Origin: Chitinophagales bacterium
GTDB taxonomy: Bacteria > Bacteroidota > Bacteroidia > Chitinophagales > JADIYW01
Direction: 5' to 3'
Assembly: GCA_017984135.1 (NCBI GenBank)
Contig: JAGNZZ010000009.1
Coordinates: 1-43,013 of the forward strand
Length of the DNA: 43,013 nucleotides
Shown: positions 26,929 through 35,104 of the stretch, one piece after another
Layout of the letters: each line of letters begins with the position of its first letter
Numbering within the stretch: position 1 is the stretch's first letter
Position numbers and translations under genes: made by a program
The notes under the pieces: generated by a model
What the model was told of the DNA's origin: nothing
What the model saw: only the letters and a program-made list of their open reading frames with translations
The model's database searches: none

Positions 26929-28011
26929 ATGAAATTTACTGAACAACAAATTTTACAGGCATTATCTCAAGTAGAAGATCCCGATTTTAAAAAAGATTTG
27001 GTTACGCTTAAAATGATAAAAGATTTATCGTTTACAGACCATGAAATTAATTTTACTATTGAACTGACCACACCAGCTTGCCCACTTAAAGAACAATTAG
27101 AAAACGATTGTAGAAATGCTATTGCACAAATCGTATCCAACGAAGTAAAAGTAAACATCGAATTTTCATCTCGAGTAACCACATTGCGAGATATAAAATC
27201 AGACATATTACCTACTGTAAAAAACATCATCACTGTTGCTTCCGGAAAAGGTGGCGTAGGAAAATCGACAGTTGCCGTAAACTTAGCTTTAGCATTATTG
27301 CGAAGCGGCGCAAAAGTAGGATTAATTGATGCCGACATCTATGGTCCTTCAGTACCAACCATGCTAGGCCTTCAAAATGAACGACCCACTATTCAAAAAA
27401 TAGATGATAAAAACAAAATTGTTCCGGTTGATTATTTAGGTATGCAAGTCATGTCTATCGGTTTTTTAATTCAAGACAAACAGCCGGTAGCTTGGCGCGG
27501 TCCAATGGCTACTTCTGCCTTACGGCAAATAATTACCGATGTTTTGTGGGGTGAATTGGATTATTTAGTCTTGGATTTACCACCCGGAACTGGCGACATA
27601 CATTTAACGTTAGCTCAATTAGTACCTGTTACAGGTGCAGTTGTAGTTACTACACCGCAAGAAGTAGCCATGGCTGACGCACGTAAAGCCATCGCTTTTT
27701 ATCAGTTAGAATCGGTAAATGTAAATGTAGTAGGCGTTATTGAAAACATGTCTTACTTCACTCCTTTAGAGTTACCTGATAAAAAATATTATATTTTTGG
27801 AAAAGGTGGCGGACGCTTATTGGCTCAACAGTTTGATGTACCATTCATAGGGGAATTACCCATTGAACAAGATATTCGAGAAGGCGGTGATTTAGGAAAA
27901 CCCATTGCCTTGCAGTCAGCTACACTTGGCGCAAAAGCATTTGAGCATTTAGCCCAAACAGTAGCCCGACAAATCGCCGTGCAAAATGCAAAAGTCGAAG
28001 TATTATCTTAA
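26929..28011 (+). CDS. mrp: Mrp/ApbC-family iron-sulfur cluster carrier ATPase
   Basis: Mrp/ApbC proteins bind and transfer Fe-S clusters in an ATP-dependent way. The 360 residues have an N-terminal MIP18/DUF59 domain (about 1-75), then the P-loop ATPase with SGKGGVGKSTVAVNLALAL (deviant Walker A). DADIYGPSVPTMLGL and VLDLPPGTGDIHLTLAQ follow. The segment after ENMSYF reads TPLELPDKKYYIF, without the CxxC found there in the E. coli-type protein. I start at ATG 26929; the in-frame TTG at 26899 falls at the end of an inverted repeat. The nifU-like gene follows after 12 bp, supporting a Fe-S assembly run. Confidence 0.93.
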   Translation: MKFTEQQILQALSQVEDPDFKKDLVTLKMIKDLSFTDHEINFTIELTTPACPLKEQLENDCRNAIAQIVSNEVKVNIEFSSRVTTLRDIKSDILPTVKNIITVASGKGGVGKSTVAVNLALALLRSGAKVGLIDADIYGPSVPTMLGLQNERPTIQKIDDKNKIVPVDYLGMQVMSIGFLIQDKQPVAWRGPMATSALRQIITDVLWGELDYLVLDLPPGTGDIHLTLAQLVPVTGAVVVTTPQEVAMADARKAIAFYQLESVNVNVVGVIENMSYFTPLELPDKKYYIFGKGGGRLLAQQFDVPFIGELPIEQDIREGGDLGKPIALQSATLGAKAFEHLAQTVARQIAVQNAKVEVLS

Positions 28012-28023
28012 TTTTATAACACG

Positions 28024-28266
28024 ATGGAAGTAAACAAGATTGAATTATTAAGTAAAGTAGAAGAAGCACTCAATAATATCCGACCATTTCTACAATCAGA
28101 TGGAGGTGATATTGAATTATTGGAAATCACCGATGATTTTATAGCAAGAGTAAAGCTTTTGGGCAATTGCGAAGGCTGTAAAATGAGCTCATCCACCATG
28201 AAAGCAGGCGTGGAAGCCACTGTGAAAAATTTTGTTCCAGAAATTACTGCGGTGGAAGCCATATAA
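28024..28266 (+). CDS. NifU C-terminal domain Fe-S scaffold protein
   Basis: The 80-residue product is a stand-alone NifU C-terminal domain. Its core is DIELLEITDDFIARVKLLGNC then EGCKMSSSTM, with the CxxC (GNCEGC) that holds a transferable Fe-S cluster. Such proteins deliver clusters to apo-enzymes. It lies 12 bp after mrp and 10 bp before pyrF, so the three genes look co-transcribed. Confidence 0.93.
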   Translation: MEVNKIELLSKVEEALNNIRPFLQSDGGDIELLEITDDFIARVKLLGNCEGCKMSSSTMKAGVEATVKNFVPEITAVEAI

Positions 28267-28276
28267 AAAAGCGGCA

Positions 28277-29089
28277 ATGAACAAGAAACAACTCCTCCAA
28301 CAAATCAATAGAAAAAAATCGTATTTATGTATAGGATTGGATAGTGATATTTCAAAAATTCCTCCACATCTTCTAAAATATAAAAATCCGATTTTAGAGT
28401 TTAACAAGCAAATTATTGATGCAACACACGATGTTTGTGTAGCCTACAAACCCAACCTTGCTTTCTATGAAATATATGGTGCGAAAGGCTGGGAAACATT
28501 AGAAAAAACGATTACCCATATTCCTGAAAATATATTTAAAATAGCCGATGCCAAACGTGGTGATATAGGCAACACTTCTACCATGTATGCACAAGCATTT
28601 TTAGAAAATATGCCGTTTGATGCCATTACCATTGCACCCTACATGGGCGAAGATTCTATCACTCCATTTTTAAAAATAAAAAACAAATGGGTGATTGTTT
28701 TGGGATTAACCTCAAATAAAGGTGCACAAGATTTTCAATTTTTAAAAGCAAATAAAAAACCTATTTTCCAACATGTCATAGAAAAAAGCATGCAGTACGG
28801 AACTACGGAAAACATGATGTTTGTGGTAGGTGCCACGAAAGAAGCATTTTTTAAAGATATCCGAGTATTTTGTCCAGATCATTTTTTATTAGTGCCTGGT
28901 GTTGGTGCGCAAGGTGGCGATTTACAAAAACTATCTAAATATGGCATGAACAAAGAGGTGGGTTTATTGGTCAACGCCACACGTAGTATTATCTATGCTT
29001 CCAACGGAAAAGACTTTGCAGAAAAAGCACGAGAAGAAGCCATGCGCTTACAAACAGAAATGAAAACGTATTTAAAACTTTATCGATAA
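28277..29089 (+). CDS. pyrF: Orotidine 5'-phosphate decarboxylase
   Basis: PyrF decarboxylates OMP to UMP, the last step of de novo pyrimidine synthesis. The 270-residue product has LCIGLDSD at the N-terminus, the catalytic Lys/Asp motif DAKRGDIGNTS, and the C-terminal LVPGVGAQGGD with VNATRSI. Length and GDIGNTS wording fit the longer subfamily-2 OMP decarboxylases. The ATG at 28277 is 10 bp after the nifU-like stop; an open frame upstream to 28232 overlaps that gene and lacks conservation. Placement in an Fe-S run is unusual but may be only positional. Confidence 0.93.
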   Translation: MNKKQLLQQINRKKSYLCIGLDSDISKIPPHLLKYKNPILEFNKQIIDATHDVCVAYKPNLAFYEIYGAKGWETLEKTITHIPENIFKIADAKRGDIGNTSTMYAQAFLENMPFDAITIAPYMGEDSITPFLKIKNKWVIVLGLTSNKGAQDFQFLKANKKPIFQHVIEKSMQYGTTENMMFVVGATKEAFFKDIRVFCPDHFLLVPGVGAQGGDLQKLSKYGMNKEVGLLVNATRSIIYASNGKDFAEKAREEAMRLQTEMKTYLKLYR

Positions 29090-29146
29090 ATTTATTTTTT
29101 TCGATACACTTTTTAATGCATTTAATCCCATTTTAATCTTGTTAAA

Positions 29147-30244
29147 ATGAACTTAACTCCAGAAGAAATTCAGCAATATAGCCGACAAATAATTTTGCCG
29201 AATTTTGATGTTTTAGCTCAAGAAAGATTAAAGAATGCCAACGTATTAATTGTTGGAGCTGGCGGATTGGGCTGTCCGGTGGCTCAATATTTAGTAGCTG
29301 CAGGCATAGGAAACATTGGCATTATGGATGCGGATATTGTTTCTATTTCAAATTTACAGCGACAAGTAGTATTTACACACGATGATATTGGCAAAGCCAA
29401 AGTGCAGGTAATCAAAGATAAATTAAGTAGGCTCAATCCATATATTGCCATACATGCTATACCAGAATATTTGAATGAAAAGAATGCCATCACACACATT
29501 TCTAAATACGATATTGTTTGTGATTGCACAGATAATTTTACTGCTCGTTATTTAGTGAATGATGCTTGTGTGCTTGCCCATAAACCGTTTGTAAGTGCAT
29601 CAATTTTACGTTACGAAGGGCAACTTTCTGTGTTTAATCATCAAACAAAAATAAACTATAGAGATGTTTTTCCTGAACCACCAACAGAAGTACAAAACTG
29701 TGCAGAAGCGGGCGTTTTGGGTGTTTTATGTGGCATAATGGGCAGCATGCAAGCCAATGAAGTCATTAAAATAGCTACTCAAATTGGCGAATCGTTGGAA
29801 GGAAAACTTTGGTGCTTTAATGTATTAAACAATTCCATTCAAACTTTTAAAATTCAAGCCTCCGGAATCACCATTACTGAATTGAAGTCTGTTTCAACTG
29901 AAGCCTGTTCCAACACAAATGAAACTAATATAAAGGAAATCGATGTGCATGAATTTCAATATTGGAAAACGAGTCAAGTAGCCTTTCAATTAATTGATGT
30001 TCGTGAAAAATGGGAATACGACATGGTGAATTTGGGTGGAGAATTAATTCCACTATCTCATCTTTTAGAAAATAAAAATAAGATTGATACACATAAAAAA
30101 GTGGTGGTACTTTGTAAAAGTGGCGTTCGTAGTCGAAAAGCAGTTGAACTATTAAATTTAGTAGGTATTCATTCTATTTATTCATTAAAAGGCGGCATCC
30201 TAGCCTATATTAATGAGATTGATAACACGTTGATTCGTTATTAA
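29147..30244 (+). CDS. MoeB/ThiF/HesA-family adenylyltransferase with C-terminal rhodanese domain
   Basis: The protein adenylates the C-terminus of a sulfur carrier (MoaD or ThiS type) and can pass sulfur to it. The 365 residues open with SRQIILPNFD, then the Rossmann/ATP site VLIVGAGGLGCPVAQYL, DADIVSISNLQRQ and DCTDNFTARYLVND. NCAEAGVLGVLCGIMGSMQANE follows. The zinc-binding cysteines of E. coli MoeB are missing: the usual CYRC reads NYRD. The C-terminal rhodanese domain (about 270-360) has the active-site loop LCKSGVRS with Cys323. The sulfur-carrier partner and the cofactor route (molybdopterin or thiamine) are not in this window. Confidence 0.9.
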   Translation: MNLTPEEIQQYSRQIILPNFDVLAQERLKNANVLIVGAGGLGCPVAQYLVAAGIGNIGIMDADIVSISNLQRQVVFTHDDIGKAKVQVIKDKLSRLNPYIAIHAIPEYLNEKNAITHISKYDIVCDCTDNFTARYLVNDACVLAHKPFVSASILRYEGQLSVFNHQTKINYRDVFPEPPTEVQNCAEAGVLGVLCGIMGSMQANEVIKIATQIGESLEGKLWCFNVLNNSIQTFKIQASGITITELKSVSTEACSNTNETNIKEIDVHEFQYWKTSQVAFQLIDVREKWEYDMVNLGGELIPLSHLLENKNKIDTHKKVVVLCKSGVRSRKAVELLNLVGIHSIYSLKGGILAYINEIDNTLIRY

Positions 30245-30333
30245 TGTAACTCATTATATACTAATCAATTATATTGCATCTTCCACAACATTTACTTATA
30301 TTTATGGTTTCAAACAACCAAAAATTATAAAAA

Positions 30334-31560
30334 ATGTGGTCTAAAAATCTATGCTTATTTTCAATTATTACTTTATTTATTTTTTCTTGTAAAAAAGAGG
30401 ATGAACCCAAACAAGCCTTTGAATATAAAGGAACCTTAGGTGATGTGATTCGAATTATTGAAACAGAAACATTTTCACCGACACAAGTGTTGGCACAGCT
30501 GCCTTCTTCAATTTCTGCATTAGTCACTCCAAAATATACGGTTAAAGTATTTTTTGTAGAATATAAATCAGAAAACAAAGATAAAGATACCGTCAAAGCA
30601 AGTGGTATCATCATCATTCCGATGATGGATAGTTTTGCTATTCCTCTGATAAGCTATCAACACGGAACAGTGCTACCTAAAACAAGTGCGCCATCCATAG
30701 TGAAAGGAGAAGAATATAAATTAAATTTAGCGATTGCCAGCATGAGCGGTACATTGGCTTGTGTGCCGGATTATTTAGGGCTTGGAACTGGCGATGGATT
30801 ACACATGTATTTAAATCCGAGAGAAGAAGCCAATTCCGTACGAGATATTTTACGATGTGCCAGAAAGCTAGTGCGTGACAGTGGTTTTACTGCATTAAAT
30901 GGTCAGGTTTTATTATACGGCTACTCGCAAGGTGGCCATGCCACAATGGCTGCACAACGACAAATGGAATTAGAAAATGAAAATGAATTTACACTAACTG
31001 CAAGTGCACCAATGGCTGGTCCTTATGCCATGAGTAGAACTTCTCAATTTAATGTGATGTTAGATTCTTTGTATTACCCAAATCCATTTTATTTACCTTA
31101 TTTAGCGGTGAGTTTATTTAATACGTTTCATGTTTACTCTTCCTATAGCGAACTTTTCAAAGAGCCTTATGCCACTAGTATTCCAAGCATTATTGATGGA
31201 TATCATTCCTATTCGTATGCCAATTCTCAATTTGATTATTATGTAAGCAATATGTTCCTAGATTCCGTAAAACAAGCCATTCGAATCAATCCAAATCATC
31301 CTATTCGAATTGCTTGTAAACTGTATGATTTAGTAGATGATTGGACACCTAAAACACCTACTCGATTGTACCATTGCCATGGCGATGACAATGTATTTTA
31401 TGACAATGCTGTTTATGCAGATTCTGTTTTCCGCGCAAAAGGTGCACCTGTAGAACTGATTGATTTAGGTGCAGATAATCATACTGATTGCGCACCATCT
31501 GCCATATTTTTAGCAGGAACTTGGTTGCAAGGATTTATACAACATAAAAAAATAAAATAG
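30334..31560 (+). CDS. Secreted alpha/beta-hydrolase lipoprotein, lipase-like
   Basis: The 408-residue product has a lipoprotein signal with lipobox IFSC (Cys19), followed by KKEDE, which could act as a surface-export signal in this phylum. The hydrolase core shows SYQHGTVLP as oxyanion region, CVPDYLGLG, and the nucleophile elbow GYSQGG with Ser198. An acid (HGDDNVF, near 350) and His383 in DNHTD are the likely triad partners. The pattern resembles secretory lipases/prolyl-like esterases. It precedes a hypothetical lipoprotein gene. Confidence 0.8.
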   Translation: MWSKNLCLFSIITLFIFSCKKEDEPKQAFEYKGTLGDVIRIIETETFSPTQVLAQLPSSISALVTPKYTVKVFFVEYKSENKDKDTVKASGIIIIPMMDSFAIPLISYQHGTVLPKTSAPSIVKGEEYKLNLAIASMSGTLACVPDYLGLGTGDGLHMYLNPREEANSVRDILRCARKLVRDSGFTALNGQVLLYGYSQGGHATMAAQRQMELENENEFTLTASAPMAGPYAMSRTSQFNVMLDSLYYPNPFYLPYLAVSLFNTFHVYSSYSELFKEPYATSIPSIIDGYHSYSYANSQFDYYVSNMFLDSVKQAIRINPNHPIRIACKLYDLVDDWTPKTPTRLYHCHGDDNVFYDNAVYADSVFRAKGAPVELIDLGADNHTDCAPSAIFLAGTWLQGFIQHKKIK

Positions 31561-31568
31561 TAATTTTG
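31561..31568 (+). promoter_or_regulatory. -7 box TAATTTTG between the lipase-like and next lipoprotein genes
   Basis: TAATTTTG fits TAnnTTTG and ends 3 nt before ATG 31572, directly after the lipase-like stop. Used as a promoter it would produce a leaderless transcript. Chance occurrence is possible in AT-rich DNA. Confidence 0.3.
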
Positions 31569-31571
31569 AAC

Positions 31572-32186
31572 ATGAAAAAAAATATTTTACTTTTTGGCTA
31601 TCTCATTTTGTCGGTATTGATTTTTTCTTGTAAAAAATTAGCCACACCATCGTTCGACAATCCAGATGTTATTTCACAAAGCATTGACACTACCTTGAAA
31701 TCTTTTTATCCGCAAGTGGCTCCTAGTCCGGCATTTGAAGGAATTTATAATTACGACTTTAGTGCACACCTACCAAGTTCCAGTATATTAATTATTAATT
31801 TGTATTGGTATGCTCCATCGAACACACATGGCATTTATTTGCACTTTAATAATAATGATGGTGATGTATTAATTGACAATAATGGATTTATTCAGAGTTT
31901 TGATTCTGGAATAAAAATAGATTCTACAATTAGTGGAAGTTGGAGTGAAAATGAAGATGGCATATTTGCATTCGATTATGTCAACAATCCAAGTGCCCAC
32001 AAAGGAAACTTAGCTGGGAAAAGCGATAAATATATAGTTTTCCGAGCAACCGATCATTCCAATCCACTCTTATTTTACTATGGTTGGCTAAGAGTGACTG
32101 TTTCTGAAAATGGTAGAAACCTCATCGTACATTCCATTGGCTTTCAAAAAAATGCAAATGAAAGTTTGAAAACTGGAGAAGTGTAA
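31572..32186 (+). CDS. Hypothetical lipoprotein with YGW/GE-type C-terminal module
   Basis: The 204-residue product has a lipoprotein signal ending IFSC then KK. The middle is beta-rich with an NNNDGDVLID stretch. The C-terminal part (YIVFRATD... FYYGWLRVTVSENGRNLIVHSIGFQKNANESLKTGE, read in segments) resembles the ends of the two gene products at 38970 and 39569, so the three form a paralogous family. I know no function. I start at ATG 31572 because the in-frame TTG 31566 is inside a -7 box. It lies right after the lipase-like gene. Confidence 0.7.
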   Translation: MKKNILLFGYLILSVLIFSCKKLATPSFDNPDVISQSIDTTLKSFYPQVAPSPAFEGIYNYDFSAHLPSSSILIINLYWYAPSNTHGIYLHFNNNDGDVLIDNNGFIQSFDSGIKIDSTISGSWSENEDGIFAFDYVNNPSAHKGNLAGKSDKYIVFRATDHSNPLLFYYGWLRVTVSENGRNLIVHSIGFQKNANESLKTGEV

Positions 32187-32233
32187 GAATTGAGCTATTA
32201 CTTACTATTTACCAATCAATAAAATAAAAAATT

Positions 32234-32692
32234 ATGGCTTTACCAAGTGTTTATGATGCACAAGTTGTACTACAATTAATTGAACGCATCAATCAATTAA
32301 CACCAACTACGTCTCCAAAATGGGGAAAAATGAATGTGTCTCAAATGTTAGCACATTGCAATGTAACCTATGAATATGTTTTTGATGAACGTGCTGACCA
32401 TCCCAACTTTTTAGTAAAATGGTTGTTGAAAAAATTTGTAAAGAATAAAGTAGTTGGTGAACAACCTTACACGCAAAGTATGAAAACGGCACCTGCTTTT
32501 ATTATTCCGGATACAAAGAATTATGAGCAAGAAAAAACAAGATTAATTAATTACATCAATAAGGTGGTCACTTTAGGTGAAAGCCATTTTAATGGTAAAA
32601 AATCAAATTCATTTGATGAACTCACGCCAACAGAATGGAACAATTTGATGTACAAGCATATTGACCATCATTTACAACAGTTTGGAGTATAA
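32234..32692 (+). CDS. DUF1569 protein (DinB-like four-helix fold)
   Basis: The 152-residue product matches DUF1569, a DinB/YfiT-like helical bundle. Evidence is SPKWGKMNVSQMLAHCN near residues 27-43 and the closing HIDHHLQQFG, with His residues placed as a metal site. Function is unknown; DinB-like proteins often bind metal or bacillithiol-type thiols. It has no signal peptide and ends at a terminator shared with the PKD gene. Confidence 0.82.
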   Translation: MALPSVYDAQVVLQLIERINQLTPTTSPKWGKMNVSQMLAHCNVTYEYVFDERADHPNFLVKWLLKKFVKNKVVGEQPYTQSMKTAPAFIIPDTKNYEQEKTRLINYINKVVTLGESHFNGKKSNSFDELTPTEWNNLMYKHIDHHLQQFGV

Positions 32693-32695
32693 AAA

Positions 32696-32720
32696 AGAGG
32701 CATCCCAAAAGGATGCCTCT
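32696..32720 (-). terminator. Terminator between DUF1569 and the PKD lipoprotein genes
   Basis: AGAGGCATCC (32696-32705) pairs perfectly with GGATGCCTCT (32711-32720). On the minus strand a T6 run follows, so it ends the PKD transcript; it may also act on the plus strand. Confidence 0.88.
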
Positions 32721-32739
32721 ATTAAAAATGAAATTACAC

Positions 32740-33081
32740 TTAATCTGTTTCGTTGTAGATGTATATTGTTTTTGTTGCAGTAGCTTTCACGTTTCCATTA
32801 CTTGCTGTTAACTTAACTTCCATTGCCCCACCGGATGTATATTCATGTGTTGGATTCTCTGCCGTTGATGTAGTACCATCGCCAAAATTCCATAAATAAG
32901 AAGTTGCGCCTGTTGATTCATTTTCAAAAGTAACAGAATAGGATAATGCGCTGGTGAAACCTTCCATGGATGGAACTGAAAACGCAGCCACTACGTCAAT
33001 AGTTGGGGCAACACATTTCTTTTTACAAGAAGTAGAGATAACAACAGCAAATATTGCTAATATTCCAAATATTTTTTTCAT
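32740..33081 (-). CDS. Single-PKD-domain lipoprotein
   Basis: The 113-residue product has a lipoprotein signal (lipobox STSC, followed by KKKC). One PKD domain fills the rest, with the hallmark YLWNFGDGTTSTAENPTHEY. PKD domains are beta-sandwich modules on secreted proteins and usually accompany an enzyme; here there is nothing else. It follows the similar gene at 33111-33485 with a 29-bp gap, a probable tandem duplication. Confidence 0.88.
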   Translation of the reverse strand: MKKIFGILAIFAVVISTSCKKKCVAPTIDVVAAFSVPSMEGFTSALSYSVTFENESTGATSYLWNFGDGTTSTAENPTHEYTSGGAMEVKLTASNGNVKATATKTIYIYNETD

Positions 33082-33110
33082 AGAATTTATTTTTAAAAAT
33101 TAGAAATTGT

Positions 33111-33485
33111 TTAAATAGGTACATCAATTACAGTGGTTGCTGTTGCAGAAGAACTGCCATTTGTCGCTTTTAAGGTTACGGTTCTTACTTCATAATTTGA
33201 GTAGGTATGTGTAGGATTCGCTGCTGTAGAGGTATTTCCATCTCCAAAATCCCAAACATAACTTTTTGCATTGGTAGAAGTGTTGGTAAATTCAATTGTT
33301 GGTCCAATTATGCCTTCTGATCTGTCAGTGGGTGATTTTTTAAAATTTCCACCACCAAACTCCCAAGTAAAGGATGCAGTAACTGCACTTGGTTCACATT
33401 TTTTCTTTTTACACGATCCCACTGTTACTGCTAAGATTAGCATTAGCAGTACACTAAGTTTTTTAAATTTTTTCATAGATTTCAT
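33111..33485 (-). CDS. Single-PKD-domain lipoprotein, second copy
   Basis: The 124-residue product has a lipoprotein signal (VGSC followed by KKKKC) and one PKD domain with YVWDFGDGNTSTAANPTHTY. A short insertion (GGNFKKSPTDRSEG) sets it apart from its neighbour at 32740. Start could be 33485 or the second Met at 33476. The pair is probably a duplication co-transcribed on the minus strand. Confidence 0.86.
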   Translation of the reverse strand: MKSMKKFKKLSVLLMLILAVTVGSCKKKKCEPSAVTASFTWEFGGGNFKKSPTDRSEGIIGPTIEFTNTSTNAKSYVWDFGDGNTSTAANPTHTYSNYEVRTVTLKATNGSSSATATTVIDVPI

Positions 33486-33544
33486 TTTTTTGATTAATTA
33501 AAGATAATTTATTTAAAAGATATAAGCAAATGATTTTTAGATAG

Positions 33545-33694
33545 TTTTTTAATAAAATCAAGGACAATACTTTAAAAGAAGATGGTTCTAAATTAATAGA
33601 CAAGGAATCAAAAAAAAATTCTATTAAGAATCTAAAAAGAGAAACAGCAACAATGTTGTTTAATAATAATATAATTATTGCATCTAAACAATAA
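33545..33694 (+). pseudogene. Possible gene remnant in the gap after the PKD genes
   Basis: A frame of 49 codons without a stop runs through this AT-rich gap and ends at TAA 33692-33694. It reads as a charged Lys/Asn/Glu-rich stretch and has no usable start except a Met near its end. It could be the decayed 3' part of a gene or a chance open frame. Confidence 0.2.
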
Positions 33695-33701
33695 AAGTCA
33701 T

Positions 33702-34169
33702 TTAGTCGATATCACCCAGTGCAAAATTATTTTCTATATGTAAGAAAGCAAAGGCACTTGATTTTTCAATTCCTTTTCTATAATACGTGACGATTAAAAT
33801 ATGCCATGTGCCTTCCGATTCATTTTCCGTAAAATATTGAACAATTTTGTATTTACTATCTTGATTTACTGTTTGATTGATTCGTTCACATATTGCATCA
33901 ACTCCATTTTTTTCAAGCTCATTTTTATAATTGGAAACCGTTTTCCAGGCTCGGCTTTTATCATCACCTCTATATACTACATAAGGTGCTGCTTTGTAGA
34001 AATAACCTAATTCAAAAGATTTTGGATCATTAAAATCTACATTTTTACATATTGATGCCAACTGAATAAGTGTTTGGGCAACTTGTGCAGAATCTTGCTG
34101 ACGTGTTTGAGAATATACGCTACTAAAAACTATGCAGCATAAACCTAAAAGAAATATTTTGAGTTGCAT
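33702..34169 (-). CDS. Hypothetical exported protein
   Basis: The 155-residue product has a signal peptide (about 1-20, ending SSVYS before QTRQQ). The mature part is alpha/beta with no motif I recognise; YKNELEKNGVDAICERINQ and GTWHILIVTYYRKG are the best-defined segments. A role in the periplasm or outside the cell is likely from the signal. It reads on the minus strand, 45 bp after the ferritin-like gene. Confidence 0.65.
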   Translation of the reverse strand: MQLKIFLLGLCCIVFSSVYSQTRQQDSAQVAQTLIQLASICKNVDFNDPKSFELGYFYKAAPYVVYRGDDKSRAWKTVSNYKNELEKNGVDAICERINQTVNQDSKYKIVQYFTENESEGTWHILIVTYYRKGIEKSSAFAFLHIENNFALGDID

Positions 34170-34214
34170 AAGTCTATTGTATTTATTGATTACTTAATGA
34201 ATTAAAGTTAGTTA

Positions 34215-34817
34215 TTATTTTGCGTTTTCTTGTTGAAAATATTTATACTGACAAAGCAATTTCATTTCGTCAATAGGATATTTTTTTGCTAAGTCAATAT
34301 CATTTAATTTTTTTTTATTTCCCCAAGAAAATAGTGTTTCAAAAATGGGTAATAATTTTTTGTTTTTAATTTTAGAAAGGAAATACTCTTCGTGTTCTTT
34401 TTCTTTGATGCCCATTTCTAATAAGGTTAGATGATGCTGTGTAATTCCTAATTCATCAAAATAATGTATCATTCTGAAATACTCGCAAACGTTGCCACTT
34501 TCCAATCTTCCAGCAAAATAATACGGCATAAACCAACCTATAATATAACAAGAAAAAGAAATTATTTTCCCTATGATAAAATATTTATACTCGTATAAAG
34601 AAGAGATTTGGATATGGTATTGCTGCATAATCTTCAACACTTCATCTCTGTGATACCATTCATCTAATTCAATTTGGCGAATGGCCATTTTTTCTTCTTT
34701 ATTTTTTACCGAGCCTGCATGACCTTGATAAGCAAACGAAGCTGCACGCTCTGCCGAATAGGCCATTTGCAGTAATTTAATTAATTGTGGATGATGAATG
34801 TTTGGTTTATTATTCAT
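34215..34817 (-). CDS. Ferritin-like di-iron protein, COQ7-like
   Basis: The 200-residue product carries a set of carboxylate/His ligands typical of ferritin-like di-iron proteins: Glu23 (SAERAA), an ExxH at Glu53-His56 (EWYH), a Glu near 105-112, and a second ExxH at Glu139-His142. Helices between them include a hydrophobic stretch (about 78-101) that may touch the membrane. This spacing resembles COQ7/demethoxyubiquinone hydroxylase. Menaquinone-using Bacteroidota do not need that step, so the true substrate is uncertain. Could also be another ferritin-like oxidase. Confidence 0.65.
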   Translation of the reverse strand: MNNKPNIHHPQLIKLLQMAYSAERAASFAYQGHAGSVKNKEEKMAIRQIELDEWYHRDEVLKIMQQYHIQISSLYEYKYFIIGKIISFSCYIIGWFMPYYFAGRLESGNVCEYFRMIHYFDELGITQHHLTLLEMGIKEKEHEEYFLSKIKNKKLLPIFETLFSWGNKKKLNDIDLAKKYPIDEMKLLCQYKYFQQENAK

Positions 34818-34891
34818 TAAGAGTGATATTCATAGTAATAATTGAATAACAAAGTATGAAGTTAAATAAAATTAGAAGTTGAATAATTTTT

Positions 34892-35104
34892 TTATGCAAA
34901 CATTAATTTGCCTTTTGGCTTAGGAATATCACGCCCAAGAGATGTTGCAGTTTCCAACCATTCGGTTATTATTATTTCTGCATTATGCAAAGCTTCTGAG
35001 TAGCTTTTTCCATCAGCCATGCAACCTGCTAACTCTGGTACTTCTGAAATAAAAGAATTATCATCATTGCTCCAATAAATAATTATTTCGTATTTAGGTT
35101 GCAT
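34892..35104 (-). CDS. hicB: HicB-family antitoxin
   Basis: The 70-residue product matches the HicB fold: YEIIIYWSNDDNSFISEVPELAGCMADGKSY followed by a helix with EALHNAEIIITEWLETA. HicB neutralises the HicA mRNA-cutting toxin. No extra DNA-binding domain is present, so control of transcription may be through the complex. It overlaps the toxin gene by 11 bp. Confidence 0.88.
   Translation of the reverse strand: MQPKYEIIIYWSNDDNSFISEVPELAGCMADGKSYSEALHNAEIIITEWLETATSLGRDIPKPKGKLMFA

Noticed and set aside
27741-27790. Loss of the CxxC in Mrp as a defect
   Set aside because: I recall Bacteroidota Mrp proteins with the same TPxELP-type segment, so it is probably normal for the group.
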